This document shows, piece after piece, positions 1 to 7,418 of a DNA stretch of 64,000 nucleotides (position 1 is its first letter; every line of letters starts with the position of its first letter). Origin of the DNA: Arthrobacter alpinus. GTDB taxonomy: Bacteria > Actinomycetota > Actinomycetes > Actinomycetales > Micrococcaceae. The stretch lies in the NCBI RefSeq assembly GCF_001445575.1, contig NZ_CP013200.1, positions 124,001 through 188,000 on the forward strand, in the 5' to 3' direction. Position numbers and translations under genes: made by a program. The notes under the pieces are model-generated. The model searched no databases. It saw nothing but the letters and a program-made list of their open reading frames with translations, and had not been told where the DNA came from.

Positions 1-52
1 TATTCGCTCATTCCCTCAGTTTAGTGACAGTTAAGGCAGTACGACGGCGCCT

Positions 53-110
53 GGGCCCACGACGCGAGGGACCCGCTGCGAGCCTGCGAGTAGCGGGAGC
101 AGTTGGGGAC
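53..110. repeat. GC-rich dispersed repeat, copy 1
   Basis: Begins GGGCCCACG, then GCGAGGG, CCC, CGAGC and GCGAG blocks. The same order of blocks occurs twice inside the lhr reading frame at 38448-38488 and 38574-38614. Seen by eye; the right edge is approximate. No gene is supported in 1-282. Confidence 0.5.
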
Positions 111-179
111 CACCAAGGTGAGTCGAACGCCGTCGTACTTGAGGTGCGGCAAAACCCATTCCTCCCGGCCCTACAGACC

Positions 180-228
180 CTCCCTCAGCAAATGGGGTGT
201 TTTGGGCAACGCTCCCTCAGCAAATGGG
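180..228. repeat. Short direct repeat pair downstream of the winged-helix gene
   Basis: CTCCCTCAGCAAATGGG occurs at 180-196 and again at 212-228. A related CTCCCTC word begins the hairpin at 239. Function unknown; it looks like a small interspersed intergenic element. Confidence 0.6.
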
Positions 229-238
229 CTTAACGGCC

Positions 239-271
239 AGACGCTCCCTCACTAAAAGCGAGGGAGCGTCT
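239..271. terminator. Hairpin downstream of winged-helix regulator
   Basis: Perfect 12-bp arms AGACGCTCCCTC and GAGGGAGCGTCT with a 9-base loop lie 12 bases past the stop of the minus-strand gene at 283. There is no clear T run, so it is a likely but not classical terminator. Confidence 0.5.
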
Positions 272-282
272 GAGAAGGAGTG

Positions 283-1119
283 CTAGATGGAGTATTCCGG
301 GGCGGCCCAGACAACCACTTCGGGGTGCTCATAGAAGCGGTAGCCTTCGCCGCGAACGGTGCGCACGGTGTTGGCGAGGCGGCCCAGCTTGGAGCGGAGC
401 CGGCGGATGTGAACGTCGATGGTGCGCTCGTTGGGGATCTCGTCGGCGTTGGACCAGAGGCCTTCGAGGAGTTCGTCGCGTCCAACGGTGCGGGTGCCGT
501 TCTCGACCAGGTAATTGAGAAGTTCGAATTCCTTGAATGTGAGGTTCAGGGTGTCACCATCAAGGTGAACTTCGCGGCGGGCAAGATCGATCAGCACGCC
601 GGTGGGGCGCTGTTCGGCGGCGGGAATGCGGACGGCTTCGGCGCGCTGGCGGCTGGCAACGGTGGGGTCGCCAAAGGTGGAGCGAACCACGTCCAGAGGA
701 CTCCCTACAGCGTCCGACGGCGCAATCGCCACGGCGGCATAGCTCTGGGCCTGCGGCACCAGTGTCTGGGCGAAGGCCCGGATGTCTTGGGCCAGCTTGG
801 CCAGCGACGTTCCGGCTGCAGCTGCAGTATCTTCGTCAACGCCCACGTACAGGACGAAGCCGCGGGCCACGTTATCGGGGCTGACCCCGCGAAGGCTATC
901 CGCTCCAGCCCCTGCAATGACGGGCGTGGGCGCCGTCATGGGGTTGAGATCCCCGGAGGGGACGGCACGGAGACGGGCTGCCGCACTTCCAGCCTCGACA
1001 CGGTAGCCGGGCTGCTCCAAGTGCGTATTACGGGCAGCTGCGCCTTGAGTGGAGTTGCGGGCAACGGCCTTGGCGGCGTTGCGAACAGAGATGTGGACGT
1101 AACCGGATGCTACTGACAT
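283..1119 (-). CDS. Winged helix-turn-helix transcriptional regulator
   Basis: A 278-aa DNA-binding protein. Its last ~85 residues form an OmpR/PhoB-type winged helix: the region after LIDLARREVHLDG, then LTFKEFELLNYLVENG, ERTIDVHIRRLRSKLG and VRGEGYRFY are family hallmarks. The N-terminal ~190 residues contain no phospho-acceptor receiver signature, so it is not a canonical response regulator; that part resembles nothing I can name. I start at ATG 1119 rather than at an upstream codon because GAGGTAG lies just before it and the added residues look non-coding. It stands alone, and no kinase adjoins it. Target genes cannot be told from the sequence. Confidence 0.8.
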   Translation of the reverse strand: MSVASGYVHISVRNAAKAVARNSTQGAAARNTHLEQPGYRVEAGSAAARLRAVPSGDLNPMTAPTPVIAGAGADSLRGVSPDNVARGFVLYVGVDEDTAAAAGTSLAKLAQDIRAFAQTLVPQAQSYAAVAIAPSDAVGSPLDVVRSTFGDPTVASRQRAEAVRIPAAEQRPTGVLIDLARREVHLDGDTLNLTFKEFELLNYLVENGTRTVGRDELLEGLWSNADEIPNERTIDVHIRRLRSKLGRLANTVRTVRGEGYRFYEHPEVVVWAAPEYSI

Positions 1120-1752
1120 TGAACTACCTCGGTGTTTAGCCGTGTGACTACGGCGCGAATGCTTCGTGTGGTTCTGTCCCCCCAGAACCTTGCTGCCCCG
1201 TATTCCAGGGCCGGCCCTAGGGCCAAGACTGATAAATGCCGCGCCTTTGCGTTTGATGCTTCCGTACAATGTGCTCAGTGCAATGCGCGACGATCAGGGT
1301 TGCGAGCTAGGCCTGCATTCGACAACCAGACAGGAACCGTCCGGTCAATCCAAGACCAAGACGGAACGTTGCTGCGGCTGCAGAAGTTACTGAGTGGGTG
1401 TTCACGCTTTTCAGTGTCCTACGTAACAAAGCGAACTTGCAAGTAACATAGGCCCAAAGTGTCCACAATATGAGATTTTGCTCTAATTTGTGATCAAGCT
1501 AATAATGTTGCTTTGCTCTCATTTTAAGGCAAAAAGAGCACTCGCGGCAAATTAAATCAAACAAATTTTCATTTAATCGGTACTAAATTCTATGACGTGC
1601 TGATTATAGGGAAATTAGTTCATCTGCTCCCAACGCACGCCTATGATGGCCTCGGCAAGTTGCTCACTGCACACAGTTGCTTCACAGAGTTTGACGCTAG
1701 GTAAACAGAAGTTTACGGACAAGCGGTTTGTGGGTGGAATCCGGCCAGCTTG
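1120..1752. other. Gene-free AT-rich spacer
   Basis: No supported gene. Bases about 1440-1620 are strikingly AT-rich compared with the GC-rich surroundings, with runs such as AATTTGTGATC, TAATAATG and CAAATTTTCATTTAATC. It is probably the upstream region of the regulator at 283-1119 plus an AT-rich block of unknown role. Confidence 0.6.
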
Positions 1753-3027
1753 TTAGCTTGCGGTGTTGCGCAAGCCGAGGACCATCCAATGCGGACGCAG
1801 GCCCTTGATCTGGTCCCGGATTTTCACATGGTTGCGCCGGTTCATCATGAACAGTGCTGCCGAGCCTGCGGCAAAAGCAACCACTGCACCCAAGCCCAAC
1901 GACCAGCGGGCACCGAATTCAGTGGCGATCCAGCCAACAAGTGGCGCTCCGATGGGCGTCCCGCCCTGCAGCACCACCATATATACGGCGAGCACCCGGC
2001 CCCGCATGGCGGCATCAGTGGTCAGCTGAACAGTGGTGTTGCACGCATTCATGAACGTCAGCGACGCCAACCCCACGGGAATCAGAGCCACCGCATACAG
2101 CGCATAGCTGGGCATGAGCGCGGCCACGGCTACCGTGACGCCGAACGCCAGCGCGCCGCCCACGATGTACAGCATCCGCATCTTTTTACGCCGGGCGGCC
2201 AACAGTGCCGCTCCCAACGTGCCAATGGCCATGATGGATCCCAGGAGCCCGTACTCTCCCGGCCCCACATTGAAGACAGTGGTGGCCATGAGCGCATTGG
2301 TGATCTGGAAATTCATGCCAAAAGTGCCCACCAAAAATACCAGGACCATGATCATGAGCAGATCCGGCCGTCGCCTGATGTACATGAGCCCCTCGCGGAT
2401 TTGCCCCTTGGCGCGCGGCACACGCACCGCAGGGACAAGCTCGCTTGCACGCATTCGCCACAGCGAGAAGATGACGGCGGCGAAGCTGGCGGCATTGATG
2501 AGGAAGGCTGGCCCCGTACCGACTAGGGCAATGACCAGACCAGCAACGCCAGGGCCGGCTAGTCGCGCCAGGTTAAAGGAAGCGCTATTAAGTGCGACGG
2601 CGTTGGGCACGTCATCTTTAGCGACGACTTCTGAGACAAACGCCTGCCGCGACGGTGCATCGAAGGCGCTTGCCACCCCCAACATGAGTGCCAATGCATA
2701 GACATGCCACAGTTGTACAGACCCTGTGATGACCAAAATACCCAACAAAAGCGCACAGAATCCCATGGCGGACTGAGTAATCAGCAGCAACTTGCGCTTA
2801 TTGACCCGATCCCCCAGCAACCCAGCATAGGGACCTAAGAAAATAATGGGTAGGAACTGCAGCCCCGTAGTGATACCTGCGGCCGTTCCGGAATTATGCG
2901 TCAGGACCGTAAGGACCAACCAGTCCTGAGCTACTCTCTGCATCCAGGTGCCAATATTGGATACCAGCGCGCCGGTCACCCAGAGTCTGTAGTTGCGCAC
3001 TTTCAGTGCGCGGAACATTGAACTCAT
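1753..3027 (-). CDS. MFS transporter, EntS/DHA3-like exporter
   Basis: A 424-aa polytopic inner-membrane protein of the major facilitator superfamily. The N terminus (FRALKVRNYRLWVTG, WMQRVAQDWLVL, GPYAGLLGDRVNKRKLL) matches the MFS_3 / EntS-like group, which exports siderophores, macrolides or other drugs. The length fits 12 transmembrane helices, and the GDRVNKR loop 2 motif is present. Its start is immediately after the stop of the MarR gene (3028), so the two form one operon transcribed from the promoter at 3520-3548. Export of a toxic ligand sensed by the MarR protein is a reasonable inference; the substrate is unknown. Confidence 0.85.
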   Translation of the reverse strand: MSSMFRALKVRNYRLWVTGALVSNIGTWMQRVAQDWLVLTVLTHNSGTAAGITTGLQFLPIIFLGPYAGLLGDRVNKRKLLLITQSAMGFCALLLGILVITGSVQLWHVYALALMLGVASAFDAPSRQAFVSEVVAKDDVPNAVALNSASFNLARLAGPGVAGLVIALVGTGPAFLINAASFAAVIFSLWRMRASELVPAVRVPRAKGQIREGLMYIRRRPDLLMIMVLVFLVGTFGMNFQITNALMATTVFNVGPGEYGLLGSIMAIGTLGAALLAARRKKMRMLYIVGGALAFGVTVAVAALMPSYALYAVALIPVGLASLTFMNACNTTVQLTTDAAMRGRVLAVYMVVLQGGTPIGAPLVGWIATEFGARWSLGLGAVVAFAAGSAALFMMNRRNHVKIRDQIKGLRPHWMVLGLRNTAS

Positions 3028-3471
3028 CTAGGCACTCAGCTCCTGCAAGATCAAGGCCGCTTGATGGAGCGTGGCGCGGTCTTGCGGCGTGAGCGCCGCA
3101 ACGCGTTGCGCCAGCCATGCCGTCCGCATGGACCGTGCCCGCATCAGCGCGGCACTTCCCTGATCGGTAATGCTGACAAGGACCTGGCGTTTGTCTTGCG
3201 GGTTTTCGCCGCGGCTTATGAAGCCCACAGCAGCCAGATCATTGACGATCCTCGTCATGGACGGTGCCTGGATTTGTTCTCTGGCAGCCAATTGCCCCAC
3301 GGTCTGAGGGCTCGCAAGGAGACCCGCCAGGACTGAATATCTCCCTGGGCTGAGCTCCCCCGTCGCCGCTTCGGCCCGGAGTCGTCTTGAGGTGCGCATG
3401 ACGGCCACCCGCAATTCCGCGGCGAGCAGACCGGGGTCCGAGGTGCTGGGATTTGGGGAAAGTTCAGTCAT
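3028..3471 (-). CDS. MarR-family transcriptional regulator
   Basis: A 147-aa winged-helix regulator. LSPGRYSVLAGLLASP, TVGQLAAREQIQAPSMTRIV (recognition helix region) and GFISRGENPQDKRQVLVSIT (wing) give the MarR fold. It is the first gene of a two-gene operon with the MFS exporter, ending exactly where that gene begins. A perfect palindrome lies in the spacer of its own promoter, so it very probably represses itself and the exporter and releases DNA on binding a small molecule. The ATG start has only a distant GAGG upstream. Confidence 0.88.
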   Translation of the reverse strand: MTELSPNPSTSDPGLLAAELRVAVMRTSRRLRAEAATGELSPGRYSVLAGLLASPQTVGQLAAREQIQAPSMTRIVNDLAAVGFISRGENPQDKRQVLVSITDQGSAALMRARSMRTAWLAQRVAALTPQDRATLHQAALILQELSA

Positions 3472-3519
3472 GGATGCTCATCTACCTCAGTGCAAAAAGT
3501 TTCGTATCTTCAGCTTTCC

Positions 3520-3548
3520 AGTGTAGATCGTTAGCATTGCTAAGTAAA
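3520..3548 (-). promoter_or_regulatory. marR-MFS promoter with operator in the spacer
   Basis: Read on the minus strand, TTTACT (3548-3543) and TACACT (3525-3520) are separated by 17 bp, a plausible -35/-10 pair. The 13-bp palindrome TTAGCATTGCTAA (3531-3543) fills most of the spacer. TTAG/CTAA half-sites are common in MarR operators. A bound MarR dimer here would block RNA polymerase. Confidence 0.6.
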
Positions 3549-3699
3549 TGTTGACTTGCTCACCGCCCCATGTGGCCGGCAGCTCAATCCCCAGCCGCCT
3601 AATACAATGGCCGTTACCATAATGTGACATCAGGTTTCGGTTCGGTTACGCTGGGATAAGTGCCCGCTGAACCATTTACGGTTTTTGGCACCAATGGAC

Positions 3700-3890
3700 G
3701 GTTCGCCGAGCTCTGCCCCCGCCCATTTCCTACTCCTTCATGGCAGAGACGGGGGACCCAAGATTTACGGGCCTTCCCACTATGGAAGCCCTTGGGGTTA
3801 AGCCAGTGCAATGACAGCAGGCAGTGAAAACTGCCGCTGACTGCTGCACGGCCGGATTCTCTAGTCCGTTCCCGACAGCTCACCTCGCAG
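3700..3890 (+). promoter_or_regulatory. c-di-AMP riboswitch (ydaO/yuaA leader)
   Basis: The leader of the lytic gene holds the conserved blocks of the ydaO-yuaA RNA in the right order: GTTCGCCGAGCTCTGCC (3701-3717), GACGGGGGACCCA (3748-3760), CTTGGGGTTAA (3791-3801), CCGTTCCCGACAGCTCACCT (3866-3885) and CGCAGGC. The CTCTGCC/GGCAGAG arms can pair. In actinobacteria this class binds cyclic di-AMP and usually switches off cell-wall hydrolase genes. The gene start is about 20 bases downstream. Edges are approximate. Confidence 0.85.
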
Positions 3891-3908
3891 GCGTAGAGAG
3901 GCACCACC

Positions 3909-4700
3909 ATGTCTGAAGCACCCCAGCGCGGCCGTCGCCGCGCAGAATCAGCAAGCCGGCCATCCCTTCGCAGCCTGACCACGTCACGTAACGGCACGTC
4001 GCGCAACGGCACATCACGCACGGGAACCCGCGCCGCCACCACACCGCGCGCCTTTTCCGCCGTCGGAACTACCGCAAAATGCATGGCCGCCGTGGCCGTT
4101 GTGGGCGCCCTCATGGCTGCCGGTTCAGTAGCCTCGCAAACCATGAACCCCGTGGCCGACGGACAGAACAGCACCAGTCTGGTAGCCGCCGTCGACCATG
4201 CAGTGCCCTCTGCCATTTCCGCACCCACAGACGCAGCCATCAGTTTCCCCGGTGTCACCGTCACGTCCAAGACGTCCCCCACGGCCGTCGCGAAAGCGGC
4301 AGCAACACCGGCACAGGTCAAGGTTGAAGCCAACGCCGTCAAGCCCGTAACGGCAACCCCCGCGACGAAGGCAGCCCCGGCCGCCCCTGTTGATGATCCC
4401 GAAGCAGCCAAGGCCTTCGCATCCAGCCAACTGGCATCCTTCGGCTGGGGAGCAGACCAGATGAGCTGCCTGACGTCCTTGTGGCAGCGCGAATCCGAGT
4501 GGCTCACGTCGGCTGAGAACGTCTCCAGCGGCGCCTATGGCATTGCACAGTCGTTGCCGGCCAACAAGATGGAGAGCACCGGCAGCGACTGGGCCACCAA
4601 CTACCAAACCCAGATCCGCTGGGGCATGGGCTACATCAATGAGCGTTATGGATCCCCCTGTGGCGCCTGGGGTCACTCCGAATCCGTGGGCTGGTACTAA
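3909..4700 (+). CDS. Secreted lytic transglycosylase-like protein
   Basis: A 263-aa exported cell-wall protein. Residues 1-50 are Arg/Ser-rich, followed by a hydrophobic stretch (AVAVVGALMAAGSVASQ, ~58-75) that acts as signal or anchor, then an Ala/Pro/Thr linker to ~165. The last ~95 residues form a compact transglycosylase-like domain with CLTSLWQRESEW, GAYGIAQSLP and WGMGYINERYGSPCGAWGH; the Glu of WQRES is the expected catalytic acid. It follows a c-di-AMP riboswitch, as do rpf and other lytic genes in this phylum, which supports a role in peptidoglycan turnover. A short block of near-identical NGTSR repeats lies at residues ~29-38. Confidence 0.82.
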   Translation: MSEAPQRGRRRAESASRPSLRSLTTSRNGTSRNGTSRTGTRAATTPRAFSAVGTTAKCMAAVAVVGALMAAGSVASQTMNPVADGQNSTSLVAAVDHAVPSAISAPTDAAISFPGVTVTSKTSPTAVAKAAATPAQVKVEANAVKPVTATPATKAAPAAPVDDPEAAKAFASSQLASFGWGADQMSCLTSLWQRESEWLTSAENVSSGAYGIAQSLPANKMESTGSDWATNYQTQIRWGMGYINERYGSPCGAWGHSESVGWY

Positions 4701-4802
4701 GCCAAGGCTTGAACTCGGCACCGATTGAGCTCGGCACAGCAGGACCCTTGCGGAGCATGAACTAACCGCACCCGGAACTCACGGCTGAAGGAAGGCGGAC
4801 TC

Positions 4803-5642
4803 ATGGCTGATGACATTATTGCCCGGCACGAGCTGCAGGCCGCACTGGGGCTACTGCCAATTCCCGGCGGCACCGTCCAGTTGCGCGACGCCCGCTCAGG
4901 TGTCACGCGTGACGTGGAGTTGCGCCCCTTCACCCTCGCTGCGACCCAGCTCACCTGCGGCACGTGGGATCTGGTGAGGGGTCCGGCGTCGAACGTCTCT
5001 GACGCCGCTCTTGCGCCTGTCACGGACGACGACGGACCCTCACCAGGGCTCGATCGGCACCCCATGCATCCCCTCACCTGGTTTGACGCCGTCCGCTGGT
5101 GCAACGCCGCCTCGGAACTGGCCGGGCTCACGCCCGCCTACTCCGTCACTGGCCGCGAGGTGGCGTGGGACGTCAGCTCTGACGGCATTCGGCTGCCAAC
5201 GGAAGCGGAATGGGAGTGGGCCGCGCGGGCCGGTACAACGGGACCTTTGTACGGAGAATTGCCGGATATTGCCTGGACGTTTTTGGATGGTGTGCAGGGA
5301 CCACAAGCTGTAGCTGGCAAGGATCCCAACAGCTTCGGGCTGTTCGACATGATTGGCAATGTCTGGGAATGGTGCTGGGATTATGCCGACACCGCCCGCT
5401 ACGGAGATTACAGAAGTTTGCGCGGTGCAGGCTGGGATGATCGGCCTTGGAGTGCCCGGGCGTCGGTCCGCCGAGGCAGCGCCCCGGATGCCGTGCTGGA
5501 AGATGTGGGATTCAGGGTGGCCCGCGGCGCTGTTGGCCCACCAGGAGCAATGGCCGCTCAGGGCTGGTCCGATGACGCCGACAGAAATAGGGCTGCCATC
5601 ACGGGCCCGCGGCCCATCGGCTGGACCCCGCTGCGCCGCTGA
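4803..5642 (+). CDS. SUMF1/FGE-fold protein without the FGE cysteine pair
   Basis: A 279-aa protein of the formylglycine-generating-enzyme (SUMF1) fold. HPMHPLTWFDAVRWCNAASE, RLPTEAEWEWAARAG, SFGLFDMIGNVWEWCWD, RSLRGAGWDD and GFRVARG are the family blocks. True FGE enzymes carry two active-site Cys in the segment between the RGG and GFR blocks; here that segment reads WSARASVRRG and has no Cys. It is therefore unlikely to oxidise sulfatase cysteines, and no sulfatase gene is nearby. SUMF1-fold relatives act in other oxygen-dependent or binding roles, so the function is open. It has no signal peptide and starts at ATG 4803 after GAAGGAAGG. Confidence 0.8.
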   Translation: MADDIIARHELQAALGLLPIPGGTVQLRDARSGVTRDVELRPFTLAATQLTCGTWDLVRGPASNVSDAALAPVTDDDGPSPGLDRHPMHPLTWFDAVRWCNAASELAGLTPAYSVTGREVAWDVSSDGIRLPTEAEWEWAARAGTTGPLYGELPDIAWTFLDGVQGPQAVAGKDPNSFGLFDMIGNVWEWCWDYADTARYGDYRSLRGAGWDDRPWSARASVRRGSAPDAVLEDVGFRVARGAVGPPGAMAAQGWSDDADRNRAAITGPRPIGWTPLRR

Positions 5643-5647
5643 GAACA

Positions 5648-5715
5648 AAAATGCCGCCGTTTCCGCTTTTCGCTAGGGTTTAAACCCTGGCAGAAAGCGG
5701 AAACGGCGGCATTTC
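5648..5715. terminator. Bidirectional terminator between the SUMF1-fold gene and upp
   Basis: Long inverted repeat: AATGCCGCCGTTTCCGCTTT at 5650-5669 pairs with AAAGCGGAAACGGCGGCATT at 5694-5713. It is followed by TTCTT on the plus strand and TTTTTG on the minus strand, and sits between two convergent genes. Confidence 0.85.
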
Positions 5716-5746
5716 TTGAAACGAGGGGGCAGCCGGCCAGTGGAGA

Positions 5747-6385
5747 CTAGTCCACCACGCCGTAGAGGCGGTCGCCAGCGTCGCCGAGGCCCGGAACAAT
5801 GTAGGAGTTCTCGTCCAGACCCTCATCGATGGAGGCCAGAACCACGTGAACGTTGTCGCGGTCGCCGTGGGCGGCTTCGAGCTTGGCGAGGCCTTCCGGT
5901 GCTGCGAGCAGGCAGATGCAGGTGATGTCAGCAGCGCCGCGGTCAAACAGGAACTTGAACGCCTCGATCAGGGTACCGCCAGTAGCCAGCATGGGATCCA
6001 GCACGTAAACCTGACGGCCGGTCAGGTCTTCGGGAAGACGCTCGGCGTAGGTGATGGCTTCGAGGGTTTCCTCGTTGCGTGCCATGCCCAGGAAGCCAAC
6101 TTCGGCAGTGGGCAGCAGGCGGGTCATGCCTTCGAGCATGCCGAGGCCAGCGCGCAGAATCGGTACGACCAGAGGAGTCGGCTTGACGAGGCCGGTGCCA
6201 ATGGCCTTGGTCACGGGAGTCTCGATGTTTACTGGCTCCACGCGCACTTCACGAGTCGCCTCATAGGCCAGCAGCGTCACGAGTTCTTCAGTCAGCTGAC
6301 GAAAAATCGGTGACGGTGTGTTCTTGTCTCGAAGAACAGTCAACTTGTGGGCAATAAGCGGATGATCCGCAACGAATACGCGCAT
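5747..6385 (-). CDS. upp: Uracil phosphoribosyltransferase
   Basis: Cytosolic enzyme of pyrimidine salvage: uracil + PRPP gives UMP + PPi. The 212-aa length is normal. The PRPP-binding loop [12 protein letters not shown] lies at residues 128-139, and the uracil-binding C terminus [15 protein letters not shown] is present, as are PILRAGLGM and the N-terminal [10 protein letters not shown]. The start codon is only 22 bp from that of the divergent tadA gene, so the two promoters must overlap each other or the opposite gene. It ends at the shared terminator. Confidence 0.97.
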   Translation of the reverse strand: MRVFVADHPLIAHKLTVLRDKNTPSPIFRQLTEELVTLLAYEATREVRVEPVNIETPVTKAIGTGLVKPTPLVVPILRAGLGMLEGMTRLLPTAEVGFLGMARNEETLEAITYAERLPEDLTGRQVYVLDPMLATGGTLIEAFKFLFDRGAADITCICLLAAPEGLAKLEAAHGDRDNVHVVLASIDEGLDENSYIVPGLGDAGDRLYGVVD

Positions 6386-6407
6386 AAATAAAAGCTACCA
6401 TTGAGCC

Positions 6408-6905
6408 GTGTCCAATTCCCCAGAAATCCCAAGAATCGAGACCACTACCACGGCAATACACGCCCAATGGATGGGTATTGCCCTTGCTGAAGCGCAGCGG
6501 GCCTTGCTCACGGCGGATGTGCCCATTGGCGCCGTCGTACTTGGACCCGACGGGGAAATCCTAGGTTTGGGGCGCAATGAACGCGAAGCGCATGGAGATC
6601 CGACGGCGCATGCCGAAGTAGTTGCAATCCGTGAGGCTGCCGCGAAATTGGGTGAATGGCGGCTGGCTGATTGCACGCTCGTGGTGACTCTGGAGCCCTG
6701 CGCCATGTGCGCCGGAGCCATTGTGCTGGCGCGAATTCCGAAGGTGGTCTTTGGGGCCTGGGATGAAAAGGCGGGCGCGGCCGGATCAGTGTTTGATGTG
6801 CTGCGCGAACGCCGCCTTAACCATTGGGTGGAAGTTTTTCCGGGTGTGCGCGAGGACGAATGCGCGGCGCTCCTGAAAGATTTCTTCGCCAGCCACCGTC
6901 TGTAA
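6408..6905 (+). CDS. tadA: tRNA-specific adenosine deaminase
   Basis: Zinc-dependent deaminase that converts the wobble adenosine of tRNA-Arg(ACG) to inosine. HAE (residues 68-70) and PCAMC (97-101) supply the zinc ligands and the proton shuttle Glu. 165 aa. I keep the GTG at 6408 because HAQWMGIALAEAQ aligns with the first helix of E. coli TadA; starting at the next ATG (6471) would cut that helix. No Shine-Dalgarno is seen before the GTG, and only 22 bp separate it from upp, so a leaderless transcript is possible. Confidence 0.93.
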   Translation: MSNSPEIPRIETTTTAIHAQWMGIALAEAQRALLTADVPIGAVVLGPDGEILGLGRNEREAHGDPTAHAEVVAIREAAAKLGEWRLADCTLVVTLEPCAMCAGAIVLARIPKVVFGAWDEKAGAAGSVFDVLRERRLNHWVEVFPGVREDECAALLKDFFASHRL

Positions 6906-6926
6906 CCGCCAGCCGAAGCCGCAACG

Positions 6927-7418
6927 TCAAGGCGTGATTGTCAGCGGCACCGCAGGCATAACACACGAGACGCGCTGAATTTCGGGTGTGCCGAAACGCT
7001 CCGGGGAACCCACCCGGTTGTTTCGCCCGGTGTCATCGCACCAGTCCAGACTGTAGGGATAAGCCGAGACCGTTGCCTGCCCGGGGGCGGCAGTTTCGGG
7101 GAGCGTCAGATTTGCACTGAACCCGCCGGCGTCGTTCATCGGGGCTTGGAGCTCCACAATCTTCGCTCCGGAGGAGTCCACTACCTCAAGGTGTATTTGG
7201 GCATTCTCGCCATACCTCGGGTCACAGTCAGCGTCTTCGGCTTGAACTGTGAGGCTGCCACCGGGGCTGGTCGATTCTTCGCTCAGAGAAAAGGGCGGCG
7301 GCATGCACGGCTGTGACCCGCCAATCTGCGCAACCTGCGAGCACGCGACCAAACTTGATCCGGCTAGCACCGTTGCCGCCGCCACTGACCACATCATGCT
7401 CACCGTGCGCACTGTCAT
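6927..7418 (-). CDS. Putative lipoprotein, function unknown
   Basis: A 163-aa exported lipoprotein: basic start MTVRTVSMMW, hydrophobic segment and lipobox SLVAC with the acylated Cys at residue 26. The mature part resembles a beta-sandwich (SPGGSLTVQAEDADCDPRYG, IHLEVVDSSGAKIVELQAP, FSANLTLPETAAPGQATV) and has several Cys that could form disulfides. I recognise no specific family. Its ATG overlaps the stop of the winged-helix gene upstream by 4 bp, so the two are co-transcribed. Why a DNA-binding-type protein and a lipoprotein share a transcript is unclear. Confidence 0.75.
   Translation of the reverse strand: MTVRTVSMMWSVAAATVLAGSSLVACSQVAQIGGSQPCMPPPFSLSEESTSPGGSLTVQAEDADCDPRYGENAQIHLEVVDSSGAKIVELQAPMNDAGGFSANLTLPETAAPGQATVSAYPYSLDWCDDTGRNNRVGSPERFGTPEIQRVSCVMPAVPLTITP

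Noticed and set aside
3614..4507. 297-aa frame on the minus strand opposite the lytic gene and riboswitch
   Set aside because: It runs across the riboswitch and mirrors the Ala/Thr-rich linker of the real gene; no family resemblance or ribosome site.
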